64,000 bases of DNA from an uncultured Paracoccaceae bacterium (GTDB lineage Bacteria; Pseudomonadota; Alphaproteobacteria; Rhodobacterales; Rhodobacteraceae), in NCBI GenBank assembly GCA_951812615.1, contig CATOSU010000002.1, positions 682,001 to 746,000 of the forward strand, given 5' to 3'. Under the pieces are notes generated by a model. The model saw only the letters and a program-made list of their open reading frames with translations, searched no databases and was not told the origin of the DNA. Numbering within the stretch: the first letter of the stretch is position 1; every line of letters begins with the position of its first letter. Below, in pieces: positions 1 through 16,211 of the stretch. Position numbers and translations under genes: made by a program.

Positions 1-122
1 GCGCCGGGATAGGGCGGGCATATAGTGAGAGTCGTCTGGGCTGTCAACAGCAACTGCTTGCCTTGGCCGGACCCCGCTGCGAATACTGGCAAACAAAGTG
101 CCATAGGCAGGAGCAGAGCATC

Positions 123-932
123 ATGCAGGTCATCGGTCTTTGCCGGTTTTCCTATCCTGCAATCGGCGGGTTTCAGGTGGAACACGAAACACCTGAGGCG
201 CGCAAGGCCTATTTGTACGCCTCTGACCGCATGGAAGAACGATTTCGCACCTTCGAAACCGTAACCTTGCCGGCCCTGCGCGGCCAGACGGACCCGGATT
301 TCACCTTTCTCATCGTTATCGGCGACGACCTTCCGACCGGATACCGCGACCGGCTGGAAGCGCTGACCGGCGATATGCCGCAGACCGTTACTCAGGCGCA
401 TCCTCCGGGGCCGCACAGGCAGGTGATGCAGGATGCCATCAACTCGGTCCGCAACTTCGACCAAAGCCCGTGCCTGCAATTCCGGATGGACGATGACGAC
501 GCGGTCGCCCTGAGCTTTGTCAGCCGTCTGCGCGAGGTTGCGCGGGACGTCGAGCCGCTGACCGCCCGGCACCGGCATATCGCCATCGATTTCAATCAGG
601 GGTTCCTGATGCGCCCGGACGCACAGGGGCTGCGGGTGGCTCAGACCCGCCTGCCCTATACCACCGCCGCGCTTGCCCTGATGGTGCGGCCGGACGTGCG
701 CCTGACCATCATGAACTTTGCCCATTCCAAGGTCGGGCAGAAAATGCCGACGGTTACACTGACGGGCGAGGATATGCTGGTTCGCGGGCACAACGATTAC
801 AACGACAGCCGTCAGAAACCCGGCGTGAAGCCGGTAAAGCTGGAGCGGCTGGACAGCGATGGCGAAGGCTATTTCCGGCAGGTGTTCGGAATTGATGCGG
901 ATCATATCCGGCGCTTGTACTCAGCCGCCTGA
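123..932 (+). CDS. putative rhamnosyltransferase-like glycosyltransferase
   Basis: The product is 269 aa from the ATG at 123 and opens with a beta-strand/Phe-Ser-Tyr-Pro segment. It resembles the putative rhamnosyltransferase family (PF11316-type). An acidic RMDDDDAV motif at about residues 120-127 fits the metal/nucleotide-sugar binding DxD of GT-A enzymes. The gene has a paralogue at 1791-2597 with the same layout (RLDDDDAV). It converges on the EamA exporter gene and overlaps its 3' end by 12 bp. A cytoplasmic role in glycan or polysaccharide modification is inferred; donor and acceptor cannot be read from sequence. An in-frame start at 63 exists but lacks a family-like N-terminus. Confidence 0.72.
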   Translation: MQVIGLCRFSYPAIGGFQVEHETPEARKAYLYASDRMEERFRTFETVTLPALRGQTDPDFTFLIVIGDDLPTGYRDRLEALTGDMPQTVTQAHPPGPHRQVMQDAINSVRNFDQSPCLQFRMDDDDAVALSFVSRLREVARDVEPLTARHRHIAIDFNQGFLMRPDAQGLRVAQTRLPYTTAALALMVRPDVRLTIMNFAHSKVGQKMPTVTLTGEDMLVRGHNDYNDSRQKPGVKPVKLERLDSDGEGYFRQVFGIDADHIRRLYSAA

Positions 933-1757
933 CCGGACCTTTTCGCGATAGAACATGAACAGGCCGGAAACGACGACGATGGCCGCCCCCAGCATCGTCA
1001 ATGCGTCCGGCCAGTCACCGAAGATGACCCAGCCCAGCAGCAATGCCCACAAGAGGCTGGTATAGCGGAACGGGGCCACGAAGGACACGTCGCCCACCCG
1101 CATCACCGCCACGCTGAAGTGATAGCCGCCTATGATGAACAACGCCGCCCCGGCGATCAGCATCAGGTGCCAGCCTTGCATCGGAACCCAGGGCGTGGCG
1201 GTGCTGACGACCGACGCAAAACACAGTACCGTTGTAGACCCGATGAACGTGACCGTCAGTGACGGCACCTGACCGGACATCCGGCGCGTCGACAGATCGC
1301 GAATGGTGACGCAGACAACCGCCGCCAGAGCGTAGAACGAGGACAGGTTGAACGCGTCAGTTCCGGGGCGGAGGATCAGCATGACACCACAAAAGCCGAC
1401 ACCGATGGCCAGCGTTCGCCGCCATCCGATCCGTTCGCTGAAAACCAGCGCCGCGCCGAGGGTGACGGTCAGCGGCAGCACCTGCAGCACCGCCGAGACA
1501 TTGGCCAGCGGCATCTGTGACAGGGCCGTGAGGAAGAAGTAGGTCGCGCCAATTTCGGACAGGCTGCGTAATCCGACCATGAGCCAGTCCTGTCGCGGAA
1601 ACCGGAACTGCAGCGCACCCAGACGCCGGGCCATGATGTAAATCAGGATGGTCGCGATCGTTGCCCTGATGGTGATGACCTGAAACAGCGGCAGATCCGC
1701 CAGTGTCGATTTCACGAACGCGTCGTTGATGGTGAACGACGCCATGCTGGCCATCAT
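921..1757 (-). CDS. EamA/DMT-family transporter, apparent N-terminal frameshift
   Basis: The inner-membrane protein is about 279 aa with ten predicted hydrophobic helices in two EamA repeats, including an N-terminal MASMASFTINDAF segment typical of drug/metabolite exporters. As written, translation can begin at the ATGs at 1757 or 1754 or a TTG at 1760. However, the ATG at 1791 overlaps the upstream glycosyltransferase stop as TAATG. It encodes MPSPNARGAF, exactly the usual family N-terminus, before going out of frame at the six-A run at 1759-1764 (plus strand). Removing one base would fuse the two frames. It is either a sequencing slip, a phase-variable tract or a damaged gene. The substrate is unknown. 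Confidence 0.8.
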   Translation of the reverse strand: MMASMASFTINDAFVKSTLADLPLFQVITIRATIATILIYIMARRLGALQFRFPRQDWLMVGLRSLSEIGATYFFLTALSQMPLANVSAVLQVLPLTVTLGAALVFSERIGWRRTLAIGVGFCGVMLILRPGTDAFNLSSFYALAAVVCVTIRDLSTRRMSGQVPSLTVTFIGSTTVLCFASVVSTATPWVPMQGWHLMLIAGAALFIIGGYHFSVAVMRVGDVSFVAPFRYTSLLWALLLGWVIFGDWPDALTMLGAAIVVVSGLFMFYREKVRSGG

Positions 1758-1790
1758 CAAAAAATGCGCCGCGTGCGTTGGGGGACGGCA

Positions 1791-2597
1791 TTACAGAGCC
1801 TTCAGCATGGCCAGATCGACATCGAAGCCCTGCTTCAGCGCCTGCTTTATCTGTTTTCGCCGCATCTTGTGCGTCAGGCCCGATTGGTTCGGCGTGGATT
1901 TGTTGTCGTCGTGGATGGTGCGGATATACGCAGGCTCGGACAGGTCCTGAAGCGTCGTGTAATGCTGAGGAAGCGCCCGGTGATTGTAGCGGTAAGGGTT
2001 CTGCGGATGCCCGACCGGCGCAACCAAGGTCGTTCCCGTCGACAGCGGGGCGCGTTCGCAGGCATCGAACACCTCGTTTTCGCCCTCCTGAAACCGCACG
2101 TAAAACCCGCGATTATAGGCGATGACAAACGGGGCCTCGCCCGCGGTCATCTCCAGCATGGCATGGGCTCGGCGACGGGTGCGGGCCACGAAATGAAGAT
2201 CCACGGCGTCATCATCGTCCAGCCGGAAAAGAACGCGGTGGGTCGCTGCGCCGGGCTCGACCGAGTCGTATCCCCCCTTGAGCAGTTGATAGTGCTTGTC
2301 CGTCCCAACAGGGCGCAGGTGGATGTTGTCCAGCGGTGCGATCAGATCGGTCAGGCGGCCCAGATGTTCTGCCGGCATGCTTTCGGCGGTCAGGACAACG
2401 CATTCGAAATCCGGGTCGCTTTGCCGGACCAGAGACGGCAGGCAAAGGGTTTCGAATAGGTGAAACCGGAACGCCATCCGTTCCGGCGAAAAAAGATGCG
2501 CGGCGGTGTCCTCCAGCGTGGCAAACCGCTCGGAGTAATAAGTCGGGGTCAGGACGGAAAAGCGGAGCAATCCGATGGTTTTGGTTTTGAATGTCAT
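1791..2597 (-). CDS. putative rhamnosyltransferase-like glycosyltransferase
   Basis: The protein is 268 aa and of the same family as the gene at 123-932. It has the opening GLLRFSVLTPTYYSERF and an acidic RLDDDDAVDLHF motif near residue 150 that probably binds a metal and the nucleotide sugar. Its TAA stop overlaps the ATG at 1791 of the intended EamA start (TAATG), so the two are probably translationally coupled. It lies downstream of the rpoC terminator and is transcribed the same way as rpoC. The likely role is a glycosyl transfer linked to export of a glycan or metabolite. The precise sugar is unknown. Confidence 0.72.
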   Translation of the reverse strand: MTFKTKTIGLLRFSVLTPTYYSERFATLEDTAAHLFSPERMAFRFHLFETLCLPSLVRQSDPDFECVVLTAESMPAEHLGRLTDLIAPLDNIHLRPVGTDKHYQLLKGGYDSVEPGAATHRVLFRLDDDDAVDLHFVARTRRRAHAMLEMTAGEAPFVIAYNRGFYVRFQEGENEVFDACERAPLSTGTTLVAPVGHPQNPYRYNHRALPQHYTTLQDLSEPAYIRTIHDDNKSTPNQSGLTHKMRRKQIKQALKQGFDVDLAMLKAL

Positions 2598-2683
2598 GGT
2601 CCGACCTGCAATCAGCCCGTGCAGTGAACACCGCGGGCCACGGAATTGAAAGAGGTTGCAGATCGGGCATGTGGGCGCTGAAC

Positions 2684-2713
2684 AAAAAAGCCCCGCCCGT
2701 GTCCGGGCGGGGC
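2684..2713 (-). terminator. Rho-independent terminator of rpoBC
   Basis: On the minus strand a perfect 10-bp GC-rich stem (GCCCCGCCCG paired with CGGGCGGGGC) with a 4-base loop occupies 2690-2713 and is followed by six T residues (2689-2684). It lies 24 bp past the rpoC stop and is the strongest terminator in the window. Confidence 0.92.
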
Positions 2714-2736
2714 TGTGTTTTCAGAACTGAACCCGT

Positions 2737-6978
<4,242 letters not shown>

Positions 6979-7019
6979 TTTGATGTCCTCAAATTCGTGC
7001 GGATGTTCGAAGCAGGGAA

Positions 7020-7065
7020 CCGGTTTCTTTGAAAGAAACCGGCCCGGAAACTTTGAAAGTTTCCG
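7020..7065. repeat. two adjacent perfect palindromes between rpoB and rpoC
   Basis: Two odd-length inverted repeats sit side by side. 7020-7042 has 11-bp arms around a central G at 7031. 7045-7065 has 10-bp arms (CGGAAACTTT / AAAGTTTCCG) around a central G at 7055. Both share the core CTTTGAAAG. The second abuts the rpoB stop codon. In RNA each could form a hairpin with a small A/U-rich loop. Without T-tracts they do not look like terminators; intercistronic processing, stability or protein-binding sites are possible. Confidence 0.85.
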
Positions 7066-11202
<4,137 letters not shown>

Positions 11203-11667
11203 GTTCAGAGGATACCTCTTGGTTTCTCAGCGAGCGAGACTGCCGTCGGGCCCCGGCACCCCGCCCCAAAGAAAAGACTCAGTTCGAATCCATTCGCGGC
11301 AGCCGCCCAAGGCTGCCCTCCCGATCCGAAACCTGCCTTGGAAAAACCCCCGCGCCGGGGGCCTTGCCAAGTCAGGCCTGTCCTACAAACATCCTCCCTT
11401 CCCCAGTGTGACGGTTGGCAGTCAGACGGGGGATCGGGCTCCTGCGTGCAAGACGGAAAAAACGGCCTCGAATCAATCGAACCCGTGTGAAAGGTGGAAA
11501 TAAGTGGTGAACGCACGAAACGCAAGGGGCCACGGCCCCTGCCTGCCCCTTCCGGACGAGTTTCTACGCTTGGGGATAAGTGTTCCCGAAAACTGTCCCA
11601 TCCGTCAAGGGGGGAGCGGACCTTCCCCGAGGAACCGCCAAAGTCTGCTTCGCGGACAAAGTTGCCG
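11203..11667 (-). other. non-coding leader upstream of rpoB
   Basis: This 465-bp gap has no convincing gene. On the minus strand it contains the terminator-like hairpin at 11342-11361. Nearer rpoB (about 11283-11305) a second GC-rich stem pairs GGCAGCC with GGCTGCC. The arrangement is compatible with an attenuated leader or with termination of the EF-Tu-like gene followed by an rpoB promoter. I could not identify a clear -35/-10 pair by eye. Confidence 0.5.
11342..11361 (-). terminator. Rho-independent terminator or attenuator before rpoB
   Basis: On the minus strand the stem CCCCCG/CGGGGG with a three-base loop (11347-11361) is followed by five T residues (11346-11342). It lies between the split EF-Tu-like gene and rpoB, so it would stop transcripts entering rpoB from upstream or act as an attenuator. 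Confidence 0.75.
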
Positions 11668-11816
11668 TTAAGGCGAAACAGCACACAGCCTTGTTACAGT
11701 GCCTCTTGCGACAATTTTGCTTCCTTCATGGCAGTTGAATTTGGTACCCACAGATAGTCGGTCCCGATGGTACTCCACCATTTCTTTGACCAAAATGTGC
11801 ATGTTGACTTGATACG
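11668..11816 (-). pseudogene. 3' part of a small EF-Tu domain III-like gene split by IS256
   Basis: Reading minus strand from the target duplication, the 46 codons from 11808 encode VNMHILVKEM through EGSKIVARGTVTRL and end at a TAA at 11668. This segment resembles the last strands of EF-Tu domain III, where VEL...L.RFAIREGGRTVGAGVV is typical. Joined to 13201-13444 with one copy of the 9-bp duplication removed, the frame is continuous and gives a 127-aa protein. No GTPase domain is present, so it is a stand-alone beta-barrel domain of unknown function. The disruption is seen directly; the family assignment is by eye. Confidence 0.75.
11808..11816. repeat. left target-site duplication of IS256 element
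   Basis: CTTGATACG occurs here and identically at 13201-13209, immediately outside the two inverted-repeat ends of the IS256-family element. Eight to nine bp is the usual duplication length of this family. The identity indicates one simple insertion without later rearrangement. Confidence 0.9.
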
Positions 11817-13200
11817 GAGATATGGTTGAAAGTTGGTGATGGCCCCTGAGGGGCGGCATATCAAGGCGGTGCTGAAGCGCCGTCAATTCTCAAGAGAAAG
11901 GGATATGCCACATGTCGAAATCTACCGTTGTTCCATTCGAGCTACCATCGGAATTTTCACCTGATCCGCTGACTGAGGTCATTCAGTTCGGGGCACGCGA
12001 GCTGTTGCGAACGGCTGTGCAGGCTGAGGTTGCCGGTTTCATGGCGGTCCCCGCGCAGCTTGCTGGACGAGGAAGGTCGCCAGCGTCTGGTGCGCCACGG
12101 GGTCCTGCCGGAGCGCGAGGTGATGACCGGGATCGGCACGGTGCCCGTTCAGGTGCCCCGGGTCCGCGACCGGGGTGCGAACATCGATGGCAGCAAGATC
12201 AGGTTCCGTTCATCCTTGGTGCCGCCGTATCTACGCAAAGCGAAGTCCGTCGAGGAGCTGCTGCCCTGGCTTTACCTGAAGGGCATTTCAACGGGGGACT
12301 TCAGCGAGGCGCTGGCCGCCCTTTTGGGGCCGGATGCAGAGGGGCTGTCAGCCTCCACGATCACGCGACTGAAGGCGACCTGGTGGGACGAGTATGAAGC
12401 CTGGCGCAAGCGTGACCTGTCGGGCAAGCGCTATGTCTACATCTGGGCGGACGGGGTCTGCTTCACGCCCCGTTTGGACGGGGATCGTCAATGTATGTTG
12501 GTGATTATCGGCGCTGACGAGTACGGAGAAAAGGACGTTTTGAGCATCATGGACGGATTCCGGGAGAACGCGGACAGCTGGCGGGACCTGTTACGCGGTC
12601 TGAGGAAACGCGGCCTGACGGTGCCGCCCGAGCTTGCTGTCGGTGATGGCGCGCTTGGGTTCTGGACGGCGCTGCGGGATGTCTATCCGACCACCCGTGA
12701 GCAGCGGTGCTGGGTCCACAAGACGGCCAATGTAACGGGCGCGATGCCCAAGTCGCTGCGGGAAAAAGCCAAGGCCGATCTGCAGGATATTTGGATGGCC
12801 GAGACGAAGAAGGAAGCCAATGCGGCCTTCGATCTCTTCGTGGAAACCTACGGCCTGAAATACGAGCGGGCCGTGGCCAGGCTGGTCAAGGACCGCGACG
12901 TGTTGCTGACCTTCTATGACTTCCCGGCCGAACACTGGAAACACATCCGGACCACGAACCCGATCGAAAGCGTCTTTGCCACGGTCCGCAACCGAACGCG
13001 CAAAACCAAAGGATGCCTGAACCGCAAGACCGCCCTCGCCATGGTCTTCAGGTTGATGATGTCGGCCAAGAAGAAGTGGAGGAAGATCTCAGGGCCAAAC
13101 CGTCTGCCCGAAGTGATCCAGGGGATTGCCTTCAAGGACGGGATCAGGCAACGTCAAAACGCCGCCTGATCACGCCGTCACCAACTTTTGGGCATAACTC
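11817..13200 (+). mobile_element. IS256-family insertion sequence (1384 bp)
   Basis: The left end begins GAGATATGG...AAAGTTGGTGATGGC. The right end, read on the other strand, begins GAGTTATGC...AAAGTTGGTGACGGC, giving an imperfect terminal inverted repeat of about 27 bp. A 9-bp duplication flanks it. Inside is one mutator-type transposase in two frames. The element lies in the opposite orientation to rpoB and interrupts the EF-Tu-like gene. Confidence 0.93.
11912..13169 (+). pseudogene. IS256-family (mutator-type) transposase, frameshifted
   Basis: The N-terminal frame begins at 11912 (MSKSTVVPFELPSEFS) and runs to FMAVPAQ. The normal continuation LLDEEGRQRLVRHG lies in another frame from about 12060 to the stop at 13169. 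One extra base near 12059 explains the shift. The remainder shows the family hallmarks: IWADGVCF (first Asp), VGDGALGFW (second Asp), and TTNPIESVFATVR with the catalytic Glu, followed by the KTKGCLNRKTALAMVFRL tail. Programmed frameshifting is not typical for IS256, so this copy is probably inactive unless the shift is an assembly error. Confidence 0.85.
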
Positions 13201-13444
13201 CTTGATACGTGCCGCTCAGCGGAATACCCTGCTGGACCGGTGTGCCGCTTTCATCCAAAAAATTGGGATAGATCATATAGATATTCGCAGAAAGACTGCG
13301 TTTAGGTTCTGGTGGATTGTCTTCGGCATAGCCAAAATCCCAACGAATGTAGTTGTGCGGAGGGTTCGTTCGCCCGCCTTGTTCAGCCGTAAGGATCGTG
13401 ATTTCGGCCTCAAAATCTGGCTCGGTTGAATAAAGGTCAATCAT
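13201..13444 (-). pseudogene. 5' part of a small EF-Tu domain III-like gene split by IS256
   Basis: From the ATG at 13444 the 81 codons encode MIDLYSTEPDFEAEITIL, then TAEQGGRTNP and onward to SGTYQ at the IS junction. The pattern F-E-A-E-I-x-I-L-T-x-E-x-G-G-R matches the first strand of EF-Tu domain III (F.SEVYILSKDEGGR). The rest of the gene is at 11668-11808. A GTG two codons upstream is an alternative start. No strong ribosome binding site is visible. The family is inferred from motif spacing; the function is unknown. Confidence 0.72.
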
Positions 13445-13636
13445 GGACACTAGGATCGCATTTCCTGTCACACCCAGCAACGCTCAGGGGCAGTAACTCT
13501 GGGCTCTCGGACTAAGCCGCTCTCGCGGCAACGGCGCTTGTTGCTGAGGTAGCGAGCGGAACAATATGTAGGCGCATTTTGCGATGTGACGGACCTGCCT
13601 GACGATTGAGGTTTCTCAATTGGACAGGAGGTTCCC

Positions 13637-14497
13637 ATGACACAGGAGAAGATGAGCCCGCTGCGTGCGCGGATGATCGAGGACATGCGCATTCGCGGGT
13701 TGGCTGAGACATCGCAGAAAGCGCATATCCGGGCGCTGAAGGATTTCACAGCGTTTCTGGGGCGTGCGCCGGATACGGCGACGCCAGATGAGCTGCGCGC
13801 CTATCAGCTTCATATGACCGACACTGAGGTGACGCCGTCGGTCTACAATTCGCGGATCACGGCACTGCGGTTCTTCTTCGGCATGACATGCAATCGGGAG
13901 GATATGAAGAAGTACATGCAGTTCCGCACCGAGCCGCGGAAGCTGCCGATTGTGCTGAGCTTCGAGGAGGTCTCGGCGGTTTTGTCCGCGGCCCCTGGGC
14001 CCGGTCTCAAGTATCGGGCGGCACTCGGCATCGGGTATGGCGCAGGGCTGCGTGCCTCCGAGGTCACCAATCTCAAGGTTCGGGACATCGACAGTGACCG
14101 CATGCTGATCCATGTCGAGCGCGGTAAGGGCGGCAAGGATCGCGATGTGATGCTTTCGCCGTCCTTGCTGGAACTCCTTCGCGACTATTGGCGTGAGGCT
14201 CGCCCGCAGGGCTGGCTGTTTCCTGGGCAGAGCCGGGTTGAACCCCTGTCTCCACGGTCCTTGAATCGTGCCTTCAACTCGGCAAAGGCGATGGCCGGCA
14301 TCAAGAAGCCTGCAACATTGCACTCGCTCCGGCACAGCTTTGCTACGCATTTGTTGGAGGCCGATACGGATGTGCGGGTGATCCAGGTTCTCCTCGGCCA
14401 CGCCAAGTTGACCACGACGGCACGATATACACATGTGGCGACCAAGACGTTGCGCAATGTGTCCAGCCCGTTCGAGCACATCCAGGATGTGACCTGA
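13637..14497 (+). CDS. tyrosine recombinase of IS91-type element
   Basis: The 286-aa protein has an N-terminal SAM-like core-binding domain (about 10-90). The catalytic domain shows the first Arg in GAGLRASEV, a Lys in ERGKGGKDR, the HSLRHSFATHLL box (HxxR), LLGHAKLTTT and the nucleophile Tyr in ARYTHV. It belongs to the phage-integrase family and is most like the recombinases carried by IS91-family elements. A GGAGG ribosome site precedes the ATG. It probably acts with the downstream Y2-type transposase; the exact role of such partners is not settled. Confidence 0.88.
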   Translation: MTQEKMSPLRARMIEDMRIRGLAETSQKAHIRALKDFTAFLGRAPDTATPDELRAYQLHMTDTEVTPSVYNSRITALRFFFGMTCNREDMKKYMQFRTEPRKLPIVLSFEEVSAVLSAAPGPGLKYRAALGIGYGAGLRASEVTNLKVRDIDSDRMLIHVERGKGGKDRDVMLSPSLLELLRDYWREARPQGWLFPGQSRVEPLSPRSLNRAFNSAKAMAGIKKPATLHSLRHSFATHLLEADTDVRVIQVLLGHAKLTTTARYTHVATKTLRNVSSPFEHIQDVT

Positions 14498-14510
14498 CGG
14501 GGGCTGCAGC

Positions 14511-15704
14511 GTGCCGCGGCACGCGCTGGAGGTTGCCGACATCTTCCGTGATCATGGGCCTGCCTATCGGCGGGCCAATGCAGGGCGTCTGAGCCTTGGG
14601 CAACTCAAAGTGATGTCCGCCATTGAAGCCTGCCGGACCGAAGCACTCGGTGGGCATGTGGCAGCTTGCACCAAATGTGATCACCAGCATATCGCCTACA
14701 ACAGTTGCAAGAACCGGCACTGCCCGAAGTGCCAGGGACCGGCGGCGCGCGATTGGATGGCGGCGCGGGCAGACGACTTGTTGCCCGTGGAATATTTCCA
14801 CGTCGTCTTCACATTGCCGGCCGAGATCGCCCGCATCGCCTACTGGAACAAGCGGGCAATGTACGGCCTCTTGTTCAAGGCATCAGCCGAGACGGTGATG
14901 ACCATCGTCGCTGACCCCAGGCACCTTGGTGCCCGCGTCGGCATGACCTGCGTTCTCCACACCTGGGGATCGGCGATGACGCATCATCCCCACATCCACA
15001 TGATCGTGCCCGGCGGCGGGTTGTCGCTTGATGGCATCCGATGGATCGGCTGCAAGCCCGGGTTCTTTCTGCCGGTCCGGGTGCTGTCTCGGCTGTTCAG
15101 ACGCCTGTTCCTTGAGGGCCTGGTCAACTTGCACCGCGCCGGGCAGCTCACCTTCTTCAGTGATCTTGCCGGGCTGGCCGATGCAGATGCCTTCACTGCT
15201 TACCTCGCACCGCTGCGCAAAACCGAATGGGTGGTCTATGCCAAACCGCCCTTTGGCGGACCCGAGCAGGTTCTGGCCTATCTCAGCCGCTACACCCACC
15301 GGGTCGCGATCTCCAACCATCGCCTCGTCAGCGCAGATGCCGACACCGTTTCCTTCCGCTGGAAGGATTACCGCATCAAGCGCGGCGACCGGATGAAGGT
15401 CATGCGGCTCGACACGGGCGAGTTCATCCGCCGGTTCCTCATGCATGTCCTGCCCGATGGATTCCATCGCATCCGCCACTACGGCCTGCTGGCAAGCGCC
15501 GCCCGCAAGGCCAACATCGCGAAGATCCGCACATTGCTCGGTGCGGAACCGACCAGGCAGGAAGACGCACCCTCTGCCGAGATCATCCCTCTAATCTTGC
15601 GCGAGCCATGCCCCGACTGCGGCGGACCCATGCGTATCACCGAGACGTTCCGGCGCGGCGAGGTTCCGCAATCCCGCGCCCCACCGAGGAGACAGGCCGC
15701 ATGA
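14511..15704 (+). CDS. IS91-family (HUH/Y2) transposase
   Basis: The 397-aa protein starts at the GTG at 14511. It has an N-terminal zinc-binding region (CRTEALGGHVAACTKCDHQ, CKNRHCPKCQ) and the HUH motif within HHPHIHMIVPGGG. The tyrosine region is YLSRYTHRVAISNHRL. A C-terminal CPDCGG zinc motif completes it. These are the standard features of IS91-family single-strand rolling-circle transposases. It appears intact and follows the recombinase gene with a 13-bp gap. Confidence 0.93.
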   Translation: MPRHALEVADIFRDHGPAYRRANAGRLSLGQLKVMSAIEACRTEALGGHVAACTKCDHQHIAYNSCKNRHCPKCQGPAARDWMAARADDLLPVEYFHVVFTLPAEIARIAYWNKRAMYGLLFKASAETVMTIVADPRHLGARVGMTCVLHTWGSAMTHHPHIHMIVPGGGLSLDGIRWIGCKPGFFLPVRVLSRLFRRLFLEGLVNLHRAGQLTFFSDLAGLADADAFTAYLAPLRKTEWVVYAKPPFGGPEQVLAYLSRYTHRVAISNHRLVSADADTVSFRWKDYRIKRGDRMKVMRLDTGEFIRRFLMHVLPDGFHRIRHYGLLASAARKANIAKIRTLLGAEPTRQEDAPSAEIIPLILREPCPDCGGPMRITETFRRGEVPQSRAPPRRQAA

Positions 15705-16157
15705 CCGGGCGCGCGCTCATCCCAACCGCTACCAACCGGGTGACTCAGCCACACCGGTCGAGCCCCCTTGTCCAAAGTGAGTTGGAAAGCCACACAAAAG
15801 GCACAACACGGCTACTACCCGGGCTAAATCCAGGCCAAACCCTCTCGCGAAACATGGAAGCGGTCGACATCGCGCCCCACACCAACGTATCCGTCGCGGT
15901 CACAGACCCAGCCGACAACGCTCTTTCCCCATAGACACCGCCCAGTCCCCGCGGCTTCCTCCCTGAGAGGTTTGTCAACGCGGGCCACGCTCACGCCCGG
16001 CCGATATCCCGCGCAATGGCCCGCGTCGAAAAACCTTCATCTCACCAGCCATTTACTGCCTGTTTCACCTGTGTTCGCTTCGAGCTGAGAGAAGCAACCG
16101 GTCCGATACAGTCGCACCCCCGTCCCTGCCCACGCCCACAACCAACCACCCCAAAAA
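15705..16157. other. non-coding tail of IS91 element and rplL-distal spacer
   Basis: This gap of about 450 bp has no convincing gene. The left part (to about 15975) is probably the 3' end of the IS91 element with its origin-like hairpin. The rest up to the rplL terminator appears to be original chromosomal spacer. Confidence 0.5.
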
Positions 16158-16188
16158 GAAAACGGCGGCCCCGCCAGGGGACCGCCGT
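16158..16188 (-). terminator. Rho-independent terminator downstream of rplL
   Basis: On the minus strand ACGGCGG/CCGCCGT extended by CCCC/GGGG forms a stem of about 11 bp with one mismatch and a short loop, followed by TTTTC. It lies 24 bp after the rplL stop and would end the rplJL transcript before the insertion sequences and rpoB. Confidence 0.85.
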
Positions 16189-16211
16189 CTTCAATTTCAC
16201 CGAGATCCGGC

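Larger units (their letters stand above)
13490..15975 (+). mobile_element. IS91-family rolling-circle element with tyrosine recombinase
   Basis: The element contains a tyrosine recombinase gene followed 13 bp later by an IS91-type transposase gene, an arrangement found in a subgroup of IS91/ISCR-like elements. IS91 elements lack inverted repeats and target duplications, so the ends are only estimated. GC-rich hairpins lie around 13500-13560 on the left. Near 15935-15975 there is an imperfect hairpin (CCTCCCTGAGAGG) suitable for an ori end. It occupies the rplL-rpoB interval in the direction opposing rpoB. Confidence 0.65.
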
